Origin: Paenibacillus pectinilyticus | GTDB taxonomy: Bacteria > Bacillota > Bacilli > Paenibacillales > NBRC-103111 | Direction of reading: 5' to 3' | Length of the DNA stretch: 64,000 nucleotides | Assembly (NCBI RefSeq): GCF_001700435.1 | Contig: NZ_LYPC01000025.1 | Location: 100,191-164,190 of the forward strand | Shown here: positions 7,915 to 16,936 of the stretch, piece after piece | Layout of the letters: the number at the start of each line of letters is the position of its first letter | Position numbering within the stretch: position 1 is the stretch's first letter | Notes under the pieces: generated by a model | What the model was told of the DNA's origin: nothing | Database searches by the model: none | The model's input: only the letters and a program-made list of their open reading frames with translations | Position numbers and translations under genes: made by a program

Positions 7915-9102
7915 GTGCAACCAGACGCTATAGACCGTGTCATTACCAACGCCATTAACGTCATGGAAAGCAGCAAATATCAATTATTTGAAATTGCTGA
8001 GTCGTCACGCTTAGAGAAAGAGTCCCTTGCTCGAGAGCTGAATGAGATTAAGCATGAGACGGGTGTTACGATTGATCTCGTGGATATGCTAGAAAAAGAA
8101 TACAAGAGGTCGCGGATCCGACTCACGGAAGTCAGTCGTGATTTCAACAAGTATCGTGAGGAAGATATCAAGATTGCTTATGAAGCCGCTATCGCTTTTC
8201 AATTACAGCTAACGGTTGCGCGGGAAAAAGAGAATAATCTCAAGATCCGCCGCAATGACCTGCAGGTTCGCATGAAGAATGTGGGCAAGCAGGTAGAGCG
8301 TGCCGAGACGATTGTCTCACAGATGAATGTTGCTTTGGAATACTTATCAGGGGATCTCAATCAGGTAACACGCATTCTTGAGTCCGCTAAGAACCGCCAA
8401 CTCCTAGGGTTGAAAATTATTTTGGCCCAGGAGGAAGAGCGGAAACGAATCGCAAGAGAAATTCATGATGGCATGGCCCAGACCTTAGCGAATGTCGTGT
8501 TGCGGACAGAAATTGCCCAACGCATGCTGCAAAAGGAAGATATGACTGCTGTGAAAGATGAGTTAGTCGATCTGAAGGGACAAGTCAGAGGTGGCCTTGA
8601 GGAGGTTCGGAAAATTATTTTCAACCTTCGGCCAATGGCGCTCGATGATTTAGGGATTGTACCTACATTACGGAAATATGTGCAGGATTTTGAAGAAAAA
8701 TATCGAATCCACACACAATTCAATTTAGTTGGGAAAGAGACTCGCATACCATCTGGGCTTGAAATTGCTATTTTCCGCTTGGTGCAGGAGGCTTTATCAA
8801 ATGTGAATAAGCATGCCAAAGCAACCTTCTTGTCTGTTGAACTTACGTTAGAGCCGGATCAGGTGCAAATCTACGTTGTAGATAACGGGATCGGCTTTGA
8901 TGTGCCGCTAACAGAGCTAAGAATAGCCAAGGGCAATAACTTTGGTTTACTGGGAATGCGTGAGCGTGTGGAGTTGCTAGAAGGGACTATGGTTCTGGAG
9001 TCCGAGAAAGATTCAGGGACAAAAATCACGATGCTCATCCCTATCGGCGGCGTTGGAGAGAACAAGGAGGAAAATCAGAATGGACAACACGGCGAGTCAT
9101 AA
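7915..9102 (+). CDS. degS: Cytoplasmic sensor histidine kinase DegS
   Basis: The 395-residue kinase lacks membrane segments, as in B. subtilis DegS. Residues about 20-175 are mostly long helices forming a sensor coiled coil. The HisKA_3 dimerisation domain follows, with the phospho-acceptor His184 in EEERKRIAREIHDGMAQ. The C-terminal HATPase has the N box VQEALSNVNKHAKA, the G1 box DNGIGFD and the G2 box GNNFGLLGMRERV. It starts at GTG 7915, 11 bases after AAAGGAG; the overlapping ATG at 7913 is out of frame. degS overlaps degU by 23 bases. In Bacilli the pair controls exoenzymes, competence and motility, which suits the competence and flagellar neighbours. Confidence 0.95.
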   Translation: MQPDAIDRVITNAINVMESSKYQLFEIAESSRLEKESLARELNEIKHETGVTIDLVDMLEKEYKRSRIRLTEVSRDFNKYREEDIKIAYEAAIAFQLQLTVAREKENNLKIRRNDLQVRMKNVGKQVERAETIVSQMNVALEYLSGDLNQVTRILESAKNRQLLGLKIILAQEEERKRIAREIHDGMAQTLANVVLRTEIAQRMLQKEDMTAVKDELVDLKGQVRGGLEEVRKIIFNLRPMALDDLGIVPTLRKYVQDFEEKYRIHTQFNLVGKETRIPSGLEIAIFRLVQEALSNVNKHAKATFLSVELTLEPDQVQIYVVDNGIGFDVPLTELRIAKGNNFGLLGMRERVELLEGTMVLESEKDSGTKITMLIPIGGVGENKEENQNGQHGES

Positions 9103-9805
9103 ACGCAATGTACATATAGTCATTGCAGACGACCATCAGCTTTTTCGCGAAGGTGTTAAACGAATCATTAATATGGAAGATGACATGGAAGTTATCGGTG
9201 AGTGTGGCGATGGCATTCAGGTTATTGAACTGTGTAATCAGATCACGCCAGATATCGTTCTTATGGACATTAACATGCCCCTTGAGAACGGTGTGATTGC
9301 AACAGAACGCCTTAAGCTAATCTTTCCCGAAATCAAGGTCATCATTCTCTCCATTCATGATGATGAGAGCTATGTGTTCGAGACACTTCGCAAAGGAGCT
9401 TCTGGTTATTTACTTAAGGATATGGAAGCGGAGTCGCTGATTAATGCGATTCGTTCCGTTGTTGCAGGTCACGCTTATATTCATCCGAAAGTAACAGGTA
9501 AGCTGATTAATCAACTAAGACGTATGACGTATCTGGACGATGTTGGTGTAGTCGGTACAGGCCAGGGCGTCAAGGATACGGGTCTGAAATATATACATAA
9601 TGCAAATAGCCCTCTCACTAAACGGGAAGCAGAAGTGCTTCGCCTAATGGCTGAAGGGAAAAGCAACAAGTTAATTGGCGAATTCCTCTACATCAGTGAG
9701 AAAACGGTGAAAAACCACGTCAGCAGCATTCTCCAAAAAATGGAAGTTGATGACCGTACGCAAGCCGTTATTATTGCTATCAAAAATGGTTGGGTAACCC
9801 TGTAA
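9080..9805 (+). CDS. degU: NarL/LuxR-type response regulator DegU
   Basis: A 241-residue transcription factor. The N-terminal receiver domain has the acidic pocket IADDH, the phospho-acceptor Asp63 in IVLMDINMP, and the conserved Lys in YLLKDME. The C-terminal LuxR-type helix-turn-helix reads LTKREAEVLRLMAEGKSN and SEKTVKNHVSSILQKMEV. The ATG at 9080 has AAGGAGG 9 bases upstream, inside degS; an upstream in-frame start at 9053 is not favoured. It is the partner of DegS. In B. subtilis unphosphorylated DegU supports competence and phosphorylated DegU supports exoprotein production; the same switch is inferred here. Confidence 0.95.
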   Translation: MDNTASHKRNVHIVIADDHQLFREGVKRIINMEDDMEVIGECGDGIQVIELCNQITPDIVLMDINMPLENGVIATERLKLIFPEIKVIILSIHDDESYVFETLRKGASGYLLKDMEAESLINAIRSVVAGHAYIHPKVTGKLINQLRRMTYLDDVGVVGTGQGVKDTGLKYIHNANSPLTKREAEVLRLMAEGKSNKLIGEFLYISEKTVKNHVSSILQKMEVDDRTQAVIIAIKNGWVTL

Positions 9806-9886
9806 GGTTGGAAGCTCTCATGGTCATGTGAATAGGAACCCCCCTTTGCTCTGCCGCATACACTGCAGGTAAGGGAGGGACCCGCT

Positions 9887-10282
9887 ATGTGGATTGGATT
9901 GCTCTGTATCTTAGGTTGCTATGGCGTGAGCATTATCATGCTGCATCTCTTATTTGGTTCCCGAAAAGGGAATGCAAAGAAACCGGCTTCTATTTTGCTC
10001 GTTACCAAAAATAATCAAAATCAGATTGAGTGGATCATCCGCTCGTTGTTTTTCTTTTCACGTGTAAAAGGCAGCCACGTCACGGCAACGGTTATTGACG
10101 AGGGGTCGTCCGACGATACGAGAGCCATCATCGAGCGTTTATCTCAAACATATTCGCTTGAGCTGCGCGTGCAGTCTGATTATGATGCGGTTGACCGTTT
10201 TCTAAGTCAACATGACGAAGATCCCGTCGTGATTGTTCATCTTAGTAACAGGGAGGATTTTGTGAAAGTTCCTGTCATCTAA
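9887..10282 (+). CDS. Short membrane-anchored glycosyltransferase-like protein, probably non-catalytic
   Basis: A 131-residue protein with one N-terminal membrane segment (about residues 2-24) and a basic linker. The rest resembles the first Rossmann-like half of family 2 glycosyltransferases: SILLVTKNNQNQIEWIIRSL, then TVIDEGSSDDTRAIIERL. The DxD metal site and the acceptor half are absent, so it is either a truncated enzyme or a small domain used for another purpose. AAGGGAGG precedes the ATG by 8 bases. It lies between degU and comFA. I cannot name the family. Confidence 0.6.
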   Translation: MWIGLLCILGCYGVSIIMLHLLFGSRKGNAKKPASILLVTKNNQNQIEWIIRSLFFFSRVKGSHVTATVIDEGSSDDTRAIIERLSQTYSLELRVQSDYDAVDRFLSQHDEDPVVIVHLSNREDFVKVPVI

Positions 10283-10333
10283 GGGTAAATGCTTTGGAAA
10301 GCAAATCATGTTAGGAAGAGAGTACGGTGAGGA

Positions 10334-12178
10334 ATGAAGATTCAGATCTATGCCGTTCGGAAGAAACAAGTTTGGGAATGGCGATTAACGGTACACGCCC
10401 AAATCGATCGTCAATATTGGTTCGAACATTACGCAGCCGACGCCGGCCTCGTACTGTTCGAACCTTTTATTTCTTTAGGGCAAGGAACACGATTGCTCGA
10501 AGAGCTTAGGAAGAAGCCAGTTAACGCGGGTGCCAATGTGAATGAGAGTCATTTGCTTGTGCAACTCCAGCGTGCGGCAGCTAGTTACGGCCTAGCGAAC
10601 ATCACTGACCCACGGACGACCACGTTTACCTATGAGGATTGGTGTCGCACTAAGGTGCCTGGTTTGAAGCTGCACACAGGCGTCTATATCAAGCTTGTGG
10701 AAGCTTGTCGCGGACGAGCTTTACTGGTAGAGGAGCTTCAGCAGTTAATTGAAGCAGTCGGAGATGATCTTGTGGGCGTGGACGTATTGTGGCCAGCGTA
10801 TCTTCAGCTTGCTCACCTCAACGGCGATGTGTCATTGACGAATGGCTTACGCATTCGTGAGCATCGGGAGTGGCGCCGAGGGTTCAGGAGGGTGGAACGC
10901 TACACGTGCAAGCGCTGTGGCAGCGGGGGAGAACGAATGTTCTGGACAGATTGCTTGTCCTGCGGACAAGCCTGTCCTTACTGCGAGGAGTGTCTCACGC
11001 TGGGACGTGTCCGTTCATGCTCTTTGCTTGTGGTAGGAGGCACGGGCGAAGTGGCATCCGATGGCGTTGAAGATTTGAGCGGTTATATCGAACCGTGGGG
11101 ACTGAGTGATGCTCAGACCCAAGCTTCGCTTGAGGGGCTGACCTATATCCAGAGCAGTCCGCCCAGTCCGCGAAAGTTCTTGATCTGGGCGGTTACTGGC
11201 GCCGGGAAGACCGAAATGATCTTCCCGTTCATTCACTACACCGCCGCCCGTGGCGGGCGGGTGCTTATTGCCACACCACGCAAGGACGTGGTGTTGGAGC
11301 TGCAGCCGCGCATCCAGCGGGCGTTCGCAGGTTACAGCGTGGTCACGCTGTATGGGGGAAGCGAGCAGCGCTGGGAGCAGGGGCAGATCACGATCGCAAC
11401 AACGCACCAATTGTTGCGCTTTCATCAAGCCTTCGACCTCGTCATCATCGATGAAATTGATGCTTTCCCGTATCATAACAACCCCATGCTCAGCTATGCG
11501 GCTGAGCAAGTGTGTAAGCCAAGCGGGACGAACATCCTGCTGTCAGCTACACCGCCAACCGCGATCCGGCGTGCCGCTGAACGTGGGCGTCTGCCCCATG
11601 TGCGCGTCCCCGTGCGGTATCACAAACATCCACTTCCTGTTCCCCAATTGATTTCTACCCCTACAGTCCGAAAGTTCATCACAACACAAACCATTCCCTT
11701 ATCCATTAAATCTCGCTTATTCGTTTCCATAGAACGTGGAGCCCAGGTCTTTCTGTTTGTCCCAAATATCCAGCTCGTTGAGCCGATGGTCTCATTATTG
11801 AGAAACAAACTACATGAAAATCAGATGACTGCAATCCGTGTAGAAGGTACTTCCTCTAAGGACTCATCGCGTACAGAGAAGGTGCAGCTTTTTCGCAATC
11901 GTGACATCCGAATACTTGTCACGACAACTATCCTAGAACGAGGGGTGACGGTGCCCCAGTCTGATGTTTTCATTTTAGATGCGGACTCCAAGTTGTTTGA
12001 TGAAGCAGCACTTGTCCAAATGGCAGGACGTGCAGGCAGATCCAAGGATGATCCGTTTGGAAAAGTATATTTGGCCGCAGCAGAAATTACGAAATCACAA
12101 AAAGAAGCAGTTCGACAGATTCGAACGATGAATCGCATTGCGCGTAAACAAGGTTTTTTACAAGGAGGAGTTTCGTGA
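10334..12178 (+). CDS. comFA: Competence DNA-uptake ATPase ComFA
   Basis: A DEAD-box-like helicase needed for import of single-stranded DNA during transformation. At 614 residues it is longer than the 463-residue B. subtilis protein, because of an N-terminal extension of about 190 residues without recognised motifs. A four-cysteine zinc finger near residues 192-225 (CKRCG, CLSCG, CPYCEEC) precedes the helicase core. The core has Walker A VTGAGKTEM, Walker B LVIIDEIDAF, motif III LLSATPP and motif VI QMAGRAGR. GGAAGAG lies about 11 bases before the ATG. The stop codon overlaps the comFC GTG start by 4 bases, so the two are translationally coupled. No comFB is present between them, unlike B. 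subtilis. Confidence 0.93.
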   Translation: MKIQIYAVRKKQVWEWRLTVHAQIDRQYWFEHYAADAGLVLFEPFISLGQGTRLLEELRKKPVNAGANVNESHLLVQLQRAAASYGLANITDPRTTTFTYEDWCRTKVPGLKLHTGVYIKLVEACRGRALLVEELQQLIEAVGDDLVGVDVLWPAYLQLAHLNGDVSLTNGLRIREHREWRRGFRRVERYTCKRCGSGGERMFWTDCLSCGQACPYCEECLTLGRVRSCSLLVVGGTGEVASDGVEDLSGYIEPWGLSDAQTQASLEGLTYIQSSPPSPRKFLIWAVTGAGKTEMIFPFIHYTAARGGRVLIATPRKDVVLELQPRIQRAFAGYSVVTLYGGSEQRWEQGQITIATTHQLLRFHQAFDLVIIDEIDAFPYHNNPMLSYAAEQVCKPSGTNILLSATPPTAIRRAAERGRLPHVRVPVRYHKHPLPVPQLISTPTVRKFITTQTIPLSIKSRLFVSIERGAQVFLFVPNIQLVEPMVSLLRNKLHENQMTAIRVEGTSSKDSSRTEKVQLFRNRDIRILVTTTILERGVTVPQSDVFILDADSKLFDEAALVQMAGRAGRSKDDPFGKVYLAAAEITKSQKEAVRQIRTMNRIARKQGFLQGGVS

Positions 12179-12939
12179 GCTCATGGTGGAAGGGCGTTAG
12201 TGATGCCGTATTCGCATTGCTAAGTCCGAAGCGAGAAGCATGTCTATTATGTAATCAGATGAGCAGCCTAGCGCGTGGTGAGCTGGGTCTATGTCATGCT
12301 TGTTATTCACGAATACCTTGGATTCGGAGGGTGCACTGTGCATTTTGCGGGCGAGGGGCGTATTGTCCAGATTGCAGGCGGAAGCCGCATACCCACTTTA
12401 CTAGAAGCCGTAGTGCCGTCCATTACGAGGATACGATGAAGGAACTTTTGGCGCGTTACAAATATCGCGGAGATGAGCGGTTGAAGAGAGTCTTAGGCCA
12501 TATGCTGGTACACGCATTTCAGCTTTTGCAGTTGGAGAAAGCAGCATCACAAGCGGGTTTAGAGCAAGTGAGAGCCTGCATCACCTATGTGCCTGTAAGT
12601 GAGCGTCGCATGCAAGAGCGGGGATTCAATCAAGCGGAGCAAATGGCTATAGAGTTAGGCGGGCGTGTTGGTCTCCCGGTTGTACACTTATTGAATCGCG
12701 CAAAGCACACGGATAAACAGAGCTTTAAGAAACGAAATGAACGGATCGATGATCTTGCTGACGTTTTTGAAATGGATACCAAAGGGCAACGCAATTTAGA
12801 TGCTCTAGGGGCAAAAGTACTCATTTATATCGTTGACGATGTGTACACAACTGGGAGCACGATGAATCAATGCGCGATGACGTTAAAAAAGCATATGTCG
12901 ATACCTGTCGAAATTTATGGACTGACGTGGGCAAGGTGA
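12175..12939 (+). CDS. comFC: Competence phosphoribosyltransferase-like protein ComFC
   Basis: A 254-residue homologue of ComFC/GntX, needed for natural transformation. It starts at GTG 12175, inside the comFA stop. The N-terminal zinc-binding region has pairs CLLCNQM, CHAC, CAFCG and CPDCR at residues about 22-66. A type I phosphoribosyltransferase fold follows, with the PRPP-binding loop VLIYIVDDVYTTGSTMNQC near residues 220-238. The biochemical reaction in competence is not established for the family. It ends the comFA-comFC unit; yvyF follows after 111 bases. Confidence 0.93.
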   Translation: MSSWWKGVSDAVFALLSPKREACLLCNQMSSLARGELGLCHACYSRIPWIRRVHCAFCGRGAYCPDCRRKPHTHFTRSRSAVHYEDTMKELLARYKYRGDERLKRVLGHMLVHAFQLLQLEKAASQAGLEQVRACITYVPVSERRMQERGFNQAEQMAIELGGRVGLPVVHLLNRAKHTDKQSFKKRNERIDDLADVFEMDTKGQRNLDALGAKVLIYIVDDVYTTGSTMNQCAMTLKKHMSIPVEIYGLTWAR

Positions 12940-13050
12940 TTAGGTCTAGCCTGCTATTACCCTAAAAATAAGGATAGGCAAAACCTGTCGAATTGCGGTA
13001 AACTGGAATTAAAAAGTGGAAACTGGGAATACTCTAAAGGGGGCCATACA

Positions 13051-13473
13051 ATGGGTATGAATGTGGCGAATTGTCCACGTTGTGGGAAGATATTCGTAAA
13101 GGGCTTCGTAGAACTTTGTCCGAATTGTATGAAGGAGCAGGAACTGCATTACGAGAAATGTGTGAAGTACCTGCGTGAGAATAAGGGAGTCAACATCAAT
13201 GAACTAAGCGAAGCGACGGGAGTAGGGATTAAGCAGATCTCTAAGTTCATTCGAGAAGGGCGTATTTCCATCTATAATGCACCGAATATGTCCTATCCTT
13301 GTGAGATGTGTGGGACGTTGATTCGTGAGAACACGATTTGTGAGTCTTGTCGTCAGAAGCTCGTTAAGGATGTTCGGAATAACGAGGAAGATGAGCGTCG
13401 AGATGAAGAACGTAGACAGCAGGACGGAAAAGTTACCTATAACATTCATGATCGACTCAAAAATAAGCGATAA
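13051..13473 (+). CDS. yvyF: YvyF/TIGR03826-type flagellar-region protein
   Basis: A 140-residue cytoplasmic protein found just upstream of flgM in many Bacilli. It begins with a zinc-ribbon-like pair (NCPRCGK, LCPNCMK), then a helix-turn-helix-like segment (LSEATGVGIKQISKFIREG), then a second Cys pair set (CEMCG, CESCR) and a charged tail. The domain plan suggests a regulator or adaptor. Its molecular role is not established. The ATG at 13051 follows AAAGGGGG by 7 bases. A terminator after it separates its transcript from flgM. Confidence 0.85.
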   Translation: MGMNVANCPRCGKIFVKGFVELCPNCMKEQELHYEKCVKYLRENKGVNINELSEATGVGIKQISKFIREGRISIYNAPNMSYPCEMCGTLIRENTICESCRQKLVKDVRNNEEDERRDEERRQQDGKVTYNIHDRLKNKR

Positions 13474-13496
13474 TTCGAATTAGGTCTAGAGAGATA

Positions 13497-13524
13497 TAAA
13501 GTTTCATATAGAAGTTGCCGATAA
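13497..13524 (+). promoter_or_regulatory. Sigma-D promoter of the flgM operon
   Basis: TAAA at 13497-13500 and GCCGATAA at 13517-13524, with a 16-base spacer, match the sigma-D consensus (TAAA, N14-16, GCCGATAT) at almost every base. It lies 60 bases before flgM. Its -10 element is also the left arm of the terminator hairpin listed next. Confidence 0.85.
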
Positions 13525-13555
13525 TAGTTCTAACGATTATCGGCTTTTTATTTTT
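13517..13555 (+). terminator. Terminator after yvyF, overlapping the flgM promoter
   Basis: Perfect 9-bp stem GCCGATAAT/ATTATCGGC with a 10-base loop, followed by TTTTTATTTTT. It stops readthrough from comF-yvyF while sharing sequence with the sigma-D -10 element. Confidence 0.85.
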
Positions 13556-13583
13556 AGGTCAGTGAACATAGGAGTGTATCGGT

Positions 13584-13853
13584 ATGAAAATTAATGATAA
13601 TGGGCGCATAGGCGCTGTGAATCCGTACAAGAAAACAGGCGACGCCACTTTCGCGCAAGCTGCTGCGAAGAAGGGTAAGGCAAAGGATCAAGTTGAAATC
13701 TCGGTTGAAGCGAAGGAATTATTAGGTGCTCAAGGCATTCGTACGGAAGAGCAGTCCCAACGCATCGAACAATTGAAAGCATCTGTCGCGTCAGGAACGT
13801 ATCATGTGGCAGCTGGGAAAATTGCTGAGAAGTTACTGCCTTATTTAAAGTAA
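13584..13853 (+). CDS. flgM: Anti-sigma-D factor FlgM
   Basis: An 89-residue protein that binds sigma-D and holds late flagellar genes silent until the hook-basal body is complete. The N-terminus MKINDNGRIGAVNPYKK and the C-terminal helices with IEQLKASVASGTYHVAAGKIAEKLL match the FlgM family. AGGAGTG precedes the ATG. It is the first gene behind a sigma-D promoter, so it is in a feedback loop with its own target. flgN, flgK and flgL follow in one unit. Confidence 0.94.
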   Translation: MKINDNGRIGAVNPYKKTGDATFAQAAAKKGKAKDQVEISVEAKELLGAQGIRTEEQSQRIEQLKASVASGTYHVAAGKIAEKLLPYLK

Positions 13854-13886
13854 TGAACGAAATCACGAAAACGAGGGTGACTGCTG

Positions 13887-14384
13887 GTGTCAATTCAAGA
13901 GCTAATTCACATCATGGAGCAACTGCTTGAGACCCATGAGTCCTTATTGGTACTTTCTGAGGAAAAGACGCAATTACTTGTGAAAAATGATGTTGAGAAA
14001 CTGAACTTAATTGTAAATAAAGAAAGTAAGCTGGTAAGGAAAGTTGTCGAACTTGACCAACAGCGACTTTTGGAAATAAGCAACTACTTAATATCTCGGG
14101 GATATAATCCGAATCCTAAGATAACAGTAAGCGATCTTATTAAACTTATTTTTAAAGCAGAGGAGAAACAAGCTCTCCTGCAAGCGCATAACCGCTTAAT
14201 GCCGGTCTTGCGTCAATTGCACGATGTGAATAAAACAAATCAACAGCTGATCAATCAATCCCTTTCTTTTATTGATTATACGATCGATCTGGTCCTCGGA
14301 CCTTCGGATGATAGTATCGTATACCGCAATCCTGCGCAGCAAAAGAGTGACATACGTTCAGGGATTTTTGATACTAGGGCTTAG
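13887..14384 (+). CDS. flgN: Flagellar export chaperone FlgN
   Basis: A 165-residue, mostly helical protein that keeps the hook-filament junction proteins FlgK and FlgL export-competent. It starts at GTG 13887, 6 bases after GAGGGTGA. It has the FlgN family heptad pattern (HESLLVLSEEKTQLLVKND, then a second long helix) and a short disordered tail. It sits just before its clients flgK and flgL, as in B. subtilis (yvyG). Confidence 0.9.
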   Translation: MSIQELIHIMEQLLETHESLLVLSEEKTQLLVKNDVEKLNLIVNKESKLVRKVVELDQQRLLEISNYLISRGYNPNPKITVSDLIKLIFKAEEKQALLQAHNRLMPVLRQLHDVNKTNQQLINQSLSFIDYTIDLVLGPSDDSIVYRNPAQQKSDIRSGIFDTRA

Positions 14385-14419
14385 TATGAGGCACAGAGTA
14401 AGAATGGGGGAGATTCCAA

Positions 14420-15994
14420 ATGACATCAACATTTACGGGGATCGAAATATCGAAACGAAGTCTGTTTGCACAGCAAGCCGCGCTGCAAACGACAGGACAT
14501 AATATTTCGAATGCGAATACACAAGGCTATTCCAGACAAGTTGTAAACTTCGTGGCGTCGGCACCTTTAGAAGCTCCAAGCATGCAACGAAGCACCGTAC
14601 CCGGTCAAATGGGGCAAGGTGTAGAGTTTGATCAAATTAAGCGTGTACGTGAGAAATTTATGGATACGCAGTTTTATGATGAGAACAAAACATTAGGTGA
14701 GTGGAACACTCGCAAAGATACGTTAGAGAAGTTAGAAGCTATCGTGAATGAACCTTCAGATACGGGTGTTAGACAAGTTATCGAAGGGTTCTGGAGTGCT
14801 TGGCAGGATGTGAGTAAGGAGCCGGATAATCTGACAGCCCGTGCTGCTCTTAAGGAGAAGGCTCTGGCGATGACGGATGCACTCAACCATACAGGGAAAC
14901 AACTGGATGATCTAAAGAATGATCTTACAGATAATATTTCTGTTGAAGTTGGTTCAGTGAACACGATGCTGACGCAAGTGGCGAATCTGAATAGAGAGAT
15001 TTTCCGAACAGAAGGTTTGGGCAATAACGCCAATGACCTAAGAGATCAGCGGGATCTGCTCGTAGATAATATATCCAAAATTGTGAACGTCTCAGCGACA
15101 GAAACGAGTGGTGGATATACGCTGAAGATGGGAAGCACCGAATTGGTAAACGGAATTAATGTGTCAACAGAGCTTACCCCAGATTCTCTCAGCGCTAGTT
15201 TGGGTTCGGGAGATTTGCAAAGCGGTGAGATCTACGGCATGTTTGTTTCCCGCGATCAATATGTGGCGAGCTACAAGTTCCAATTTGATTCTATGGTCAA
15301 ATCACTCGTACAAGGTGCTGTACCTGTTACGCTGCCTGCAGGCTCAGTGATTCCACCAGGTACGACACTCACAGGCGCAGATGGAAATTCGTATTCGGGC
15401 ACATTAGCTGCCGATACCAAAGTAATCGTGAACGGCATCAATGGGATGCACCAATTAGGGTATACACTCGAAGATCCTCCGAAAAGCGGCATTCCTTTCT
15501 TTACTCTAAAAGAAGGAGCTACGGACTTTACGGCAGACAGTATTACCGTCAATCCTGACATTGTGAAGAAAGTAGCCAATATCGCGGCTTCCTCTCGTAC
15601 CTATGTGGACACAGATGGCAAGACTAAAGTAGTCAGAGGGAACAACGATATTGCTTTAGCATTAGCTGGTATGCAAAATCAGAAGTTTGACTTTGATCCT
15701 AATGCCAACGGAACACCGCTTTTAACGAACGGTACATTCGATGAATTCCTACGTGCGATTGTTGGACAACTTGGGGTTCAATCCCAGGAGGCTACTAGAC
15801 AAACGACGAATCAACAAGCGCTAGTCGATCAAGTAGATTCGAGAAGACAGTCTGTTAGCGGCGTATCTTTGGATGAAGAGATGGCCAACATGATTAAATT
15901 CCAACAATCTTATAATGCTGCAGCCAGAGCGCTAACCACTTTTGATGAAATGCTAGATAAAGTGATTAACAGCATGGGCACAGTCGGTAGATAA
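14420..15994 (+). CDS. flgK: Hook-associated protein 1 FlgK
   Basis: A 524-residue exported axial protein joining hook and filament. The N-terminal flagellar rod/axial motif reads FTGIEISKRSLFAQQAALQ and ends in NTQGYSRQ near residue 40. The C-terminal Flg_bbr_C block has SLDEEMANMIKFQQSYNAAARALTTFDEM. The central part is variable. GGGGGAG precedes the ATG. It is co-transcribed with flgM, flgN and flgL. Export is by the flagellar type III apparatus, so no Sec signal is present. Confidence 0.96.
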   Translation: MTSTFTGIEISKRSLFAQQAALQTTGHNISNANTQGYSRQVVNFVASAPLEAPSMQRSTVPGQMGQGVEFDQIKRVREKFMDTQFYDENKTLGEWNTRKDTLEKLEAIVNEPSDTGVRQVIEGFWSAWQDVSKEPDNLTARAALKEKALAMTDALNHTGKQLDDLKNDLTDNISVEVGSVNTMLTQVANLNREIFRTEGLGNNANDLRDQRDLLVDNISKIVNVSATETSGGYTLKMGSTELVNGINVSTELTPDSLSASLGSGDLQSGEIYGMFVSRDQYVASYKFQFDSMVKSLVQGAVPVTLPAGSVIPPGTTLTGADGNSYSGTLAADTKVIVNGINGMHQLGYTLEDPPKSGIPFFTLKEGATDFTADSITVNPDIVKKVANIAASSRTYVDTDGKTKVVRGNNDIALALAGMQNQKFDFDPNANGTPLLTNGTFDEFLRAIVGQLGVQSQEATRQTTNQQALVDQVDSRRQSVSGVSLDEEMANMIKFQQSYNAAARALTTFDEMLDKVINSMGTVGR

Positions 15995-16026
15995 TATTTT
16001 TCGAGTGAAAGGTGGTAGAGGGAGAT

Positions 16027-16923
16027 ATGGCAACTAGAATTACTCAGACGATGATTAATACGCAGATGCTTCGCAACCTGGGTACGAATCTCAACCGGAT
16101 GGATAATTATCAGAATCAGCTTGCAACAGGAAGAAGAATCAATAAGCCGTCGGATGATCCGGTTGGACTTAGCTTTGCTATGAGATATCGCAGTGAGTTA
16201 TCGGCGAATGATCAGTATCAAGCGAACACGGAATCTGCGACCTCATGGTTAAGTTACACAGACTCTACATTAGATAAGACAAATGAGGTTCTTCAGAGAG
16301 TACGTGAGTTAACCGTACAAGCGGCTAATGGAACAAATCCTCAAACAGCTGAAGACTCTATCAATAGTGAAATGAAACAATTATATAGTCAGTTAGTAAG
16401 TCTCGGTAATAGCGAATTTAATGGCAAGCACGTGTTCAATGGTCAGATGACAGATGTCGCTCCCTATACAGAAGCAAATGCGAGTCAAGTGGATGTTGAT
16501 GACGCATCTGTTCAATTCGAGATTGGTGCAGGTGTGAAACTGCCTGTCAATGTGACGGGGACTCAGGTGTTTGGTAGCTCGACGGAGAGTGATAATGTAT
16601 TTAAAGTTATGCAAGATCTTATTGGGGCGATTAGTACAAGTGACTTTACAGGAATTAGTAATAGTTTAGGGCAATTGGATTCAAGAATGGACAAATTTCT
16701 GAGCATTCGTTCGGATGTTGGCGCCAAGATGAATCGTGTAGATTTATCGAAAAGCCGTCTCGAGGATATCAACTCTAACCTCCAGTCCCTTCAAACGAAA
16801 GTGGAAGACGCTGACGTTGCGGAAACGATGACCAACCTGAAAACGGCACAGAATGTGTACGAGGCTTCCTTGTCTGTGGGCTCTCAGATTATTCGTCCAA
16901 GTCTTGTTGATTTCCTCAAATAA
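16027..16923 (+). CDS. flgL: Hook-associated protein 3 FlgL
   Basis: A 298-residue flagellin-like junction protein. The N-terminal coiled-coil has ITQTMINTQMLRNLGTNL and the flagellin-type motif QLATGRRINKPSDDPVGL; the C-terminus has VADVAETMTNLKTAQNVYEASL-like helices. ATG 16027 gives a protein matching FlgL N-termini and lies 11 bases after AAAGGTGG; an in-frame GTG at 16012 would add five residues. It ends the flgMNKL segment, and yviE follows 13 bases later. Confidence 0.95.
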   Translation: MATRITQTMINTQMLRNLGTNLNRMDNYQNQLATGRRINKPSDDPVGLSFAMRYRSELSANDQYQANTESATSWLSYTDSTLDKTNEVLQRVRELTVQAANGTNPQTAEDSINSEMKQLYSQLVSLGNSEFNGKHVFNGQMTDVAPYTEANASQVDVDDASVQFEIGAGVKLPVNVTGTQVFGSSTESDNVFKVMQDLIGAISTSDFTGISNSLGQLDSRMDKFLSIRSDVGAKMNRVDLSKSRLEDINSNLQSLQTKVEDADVAETMTNLKTAQNVYEASLSVGSQIIRPSLVDFLK

Positions 16924-16936
16924 GGAGGTTTAGATC

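Noticed and set aside
12175-13050. comFB between comFA and comFC
   Set aside because: The comFA stop overlaps the comFC start by 4 bases, leaving no room, so comFB is absent here.
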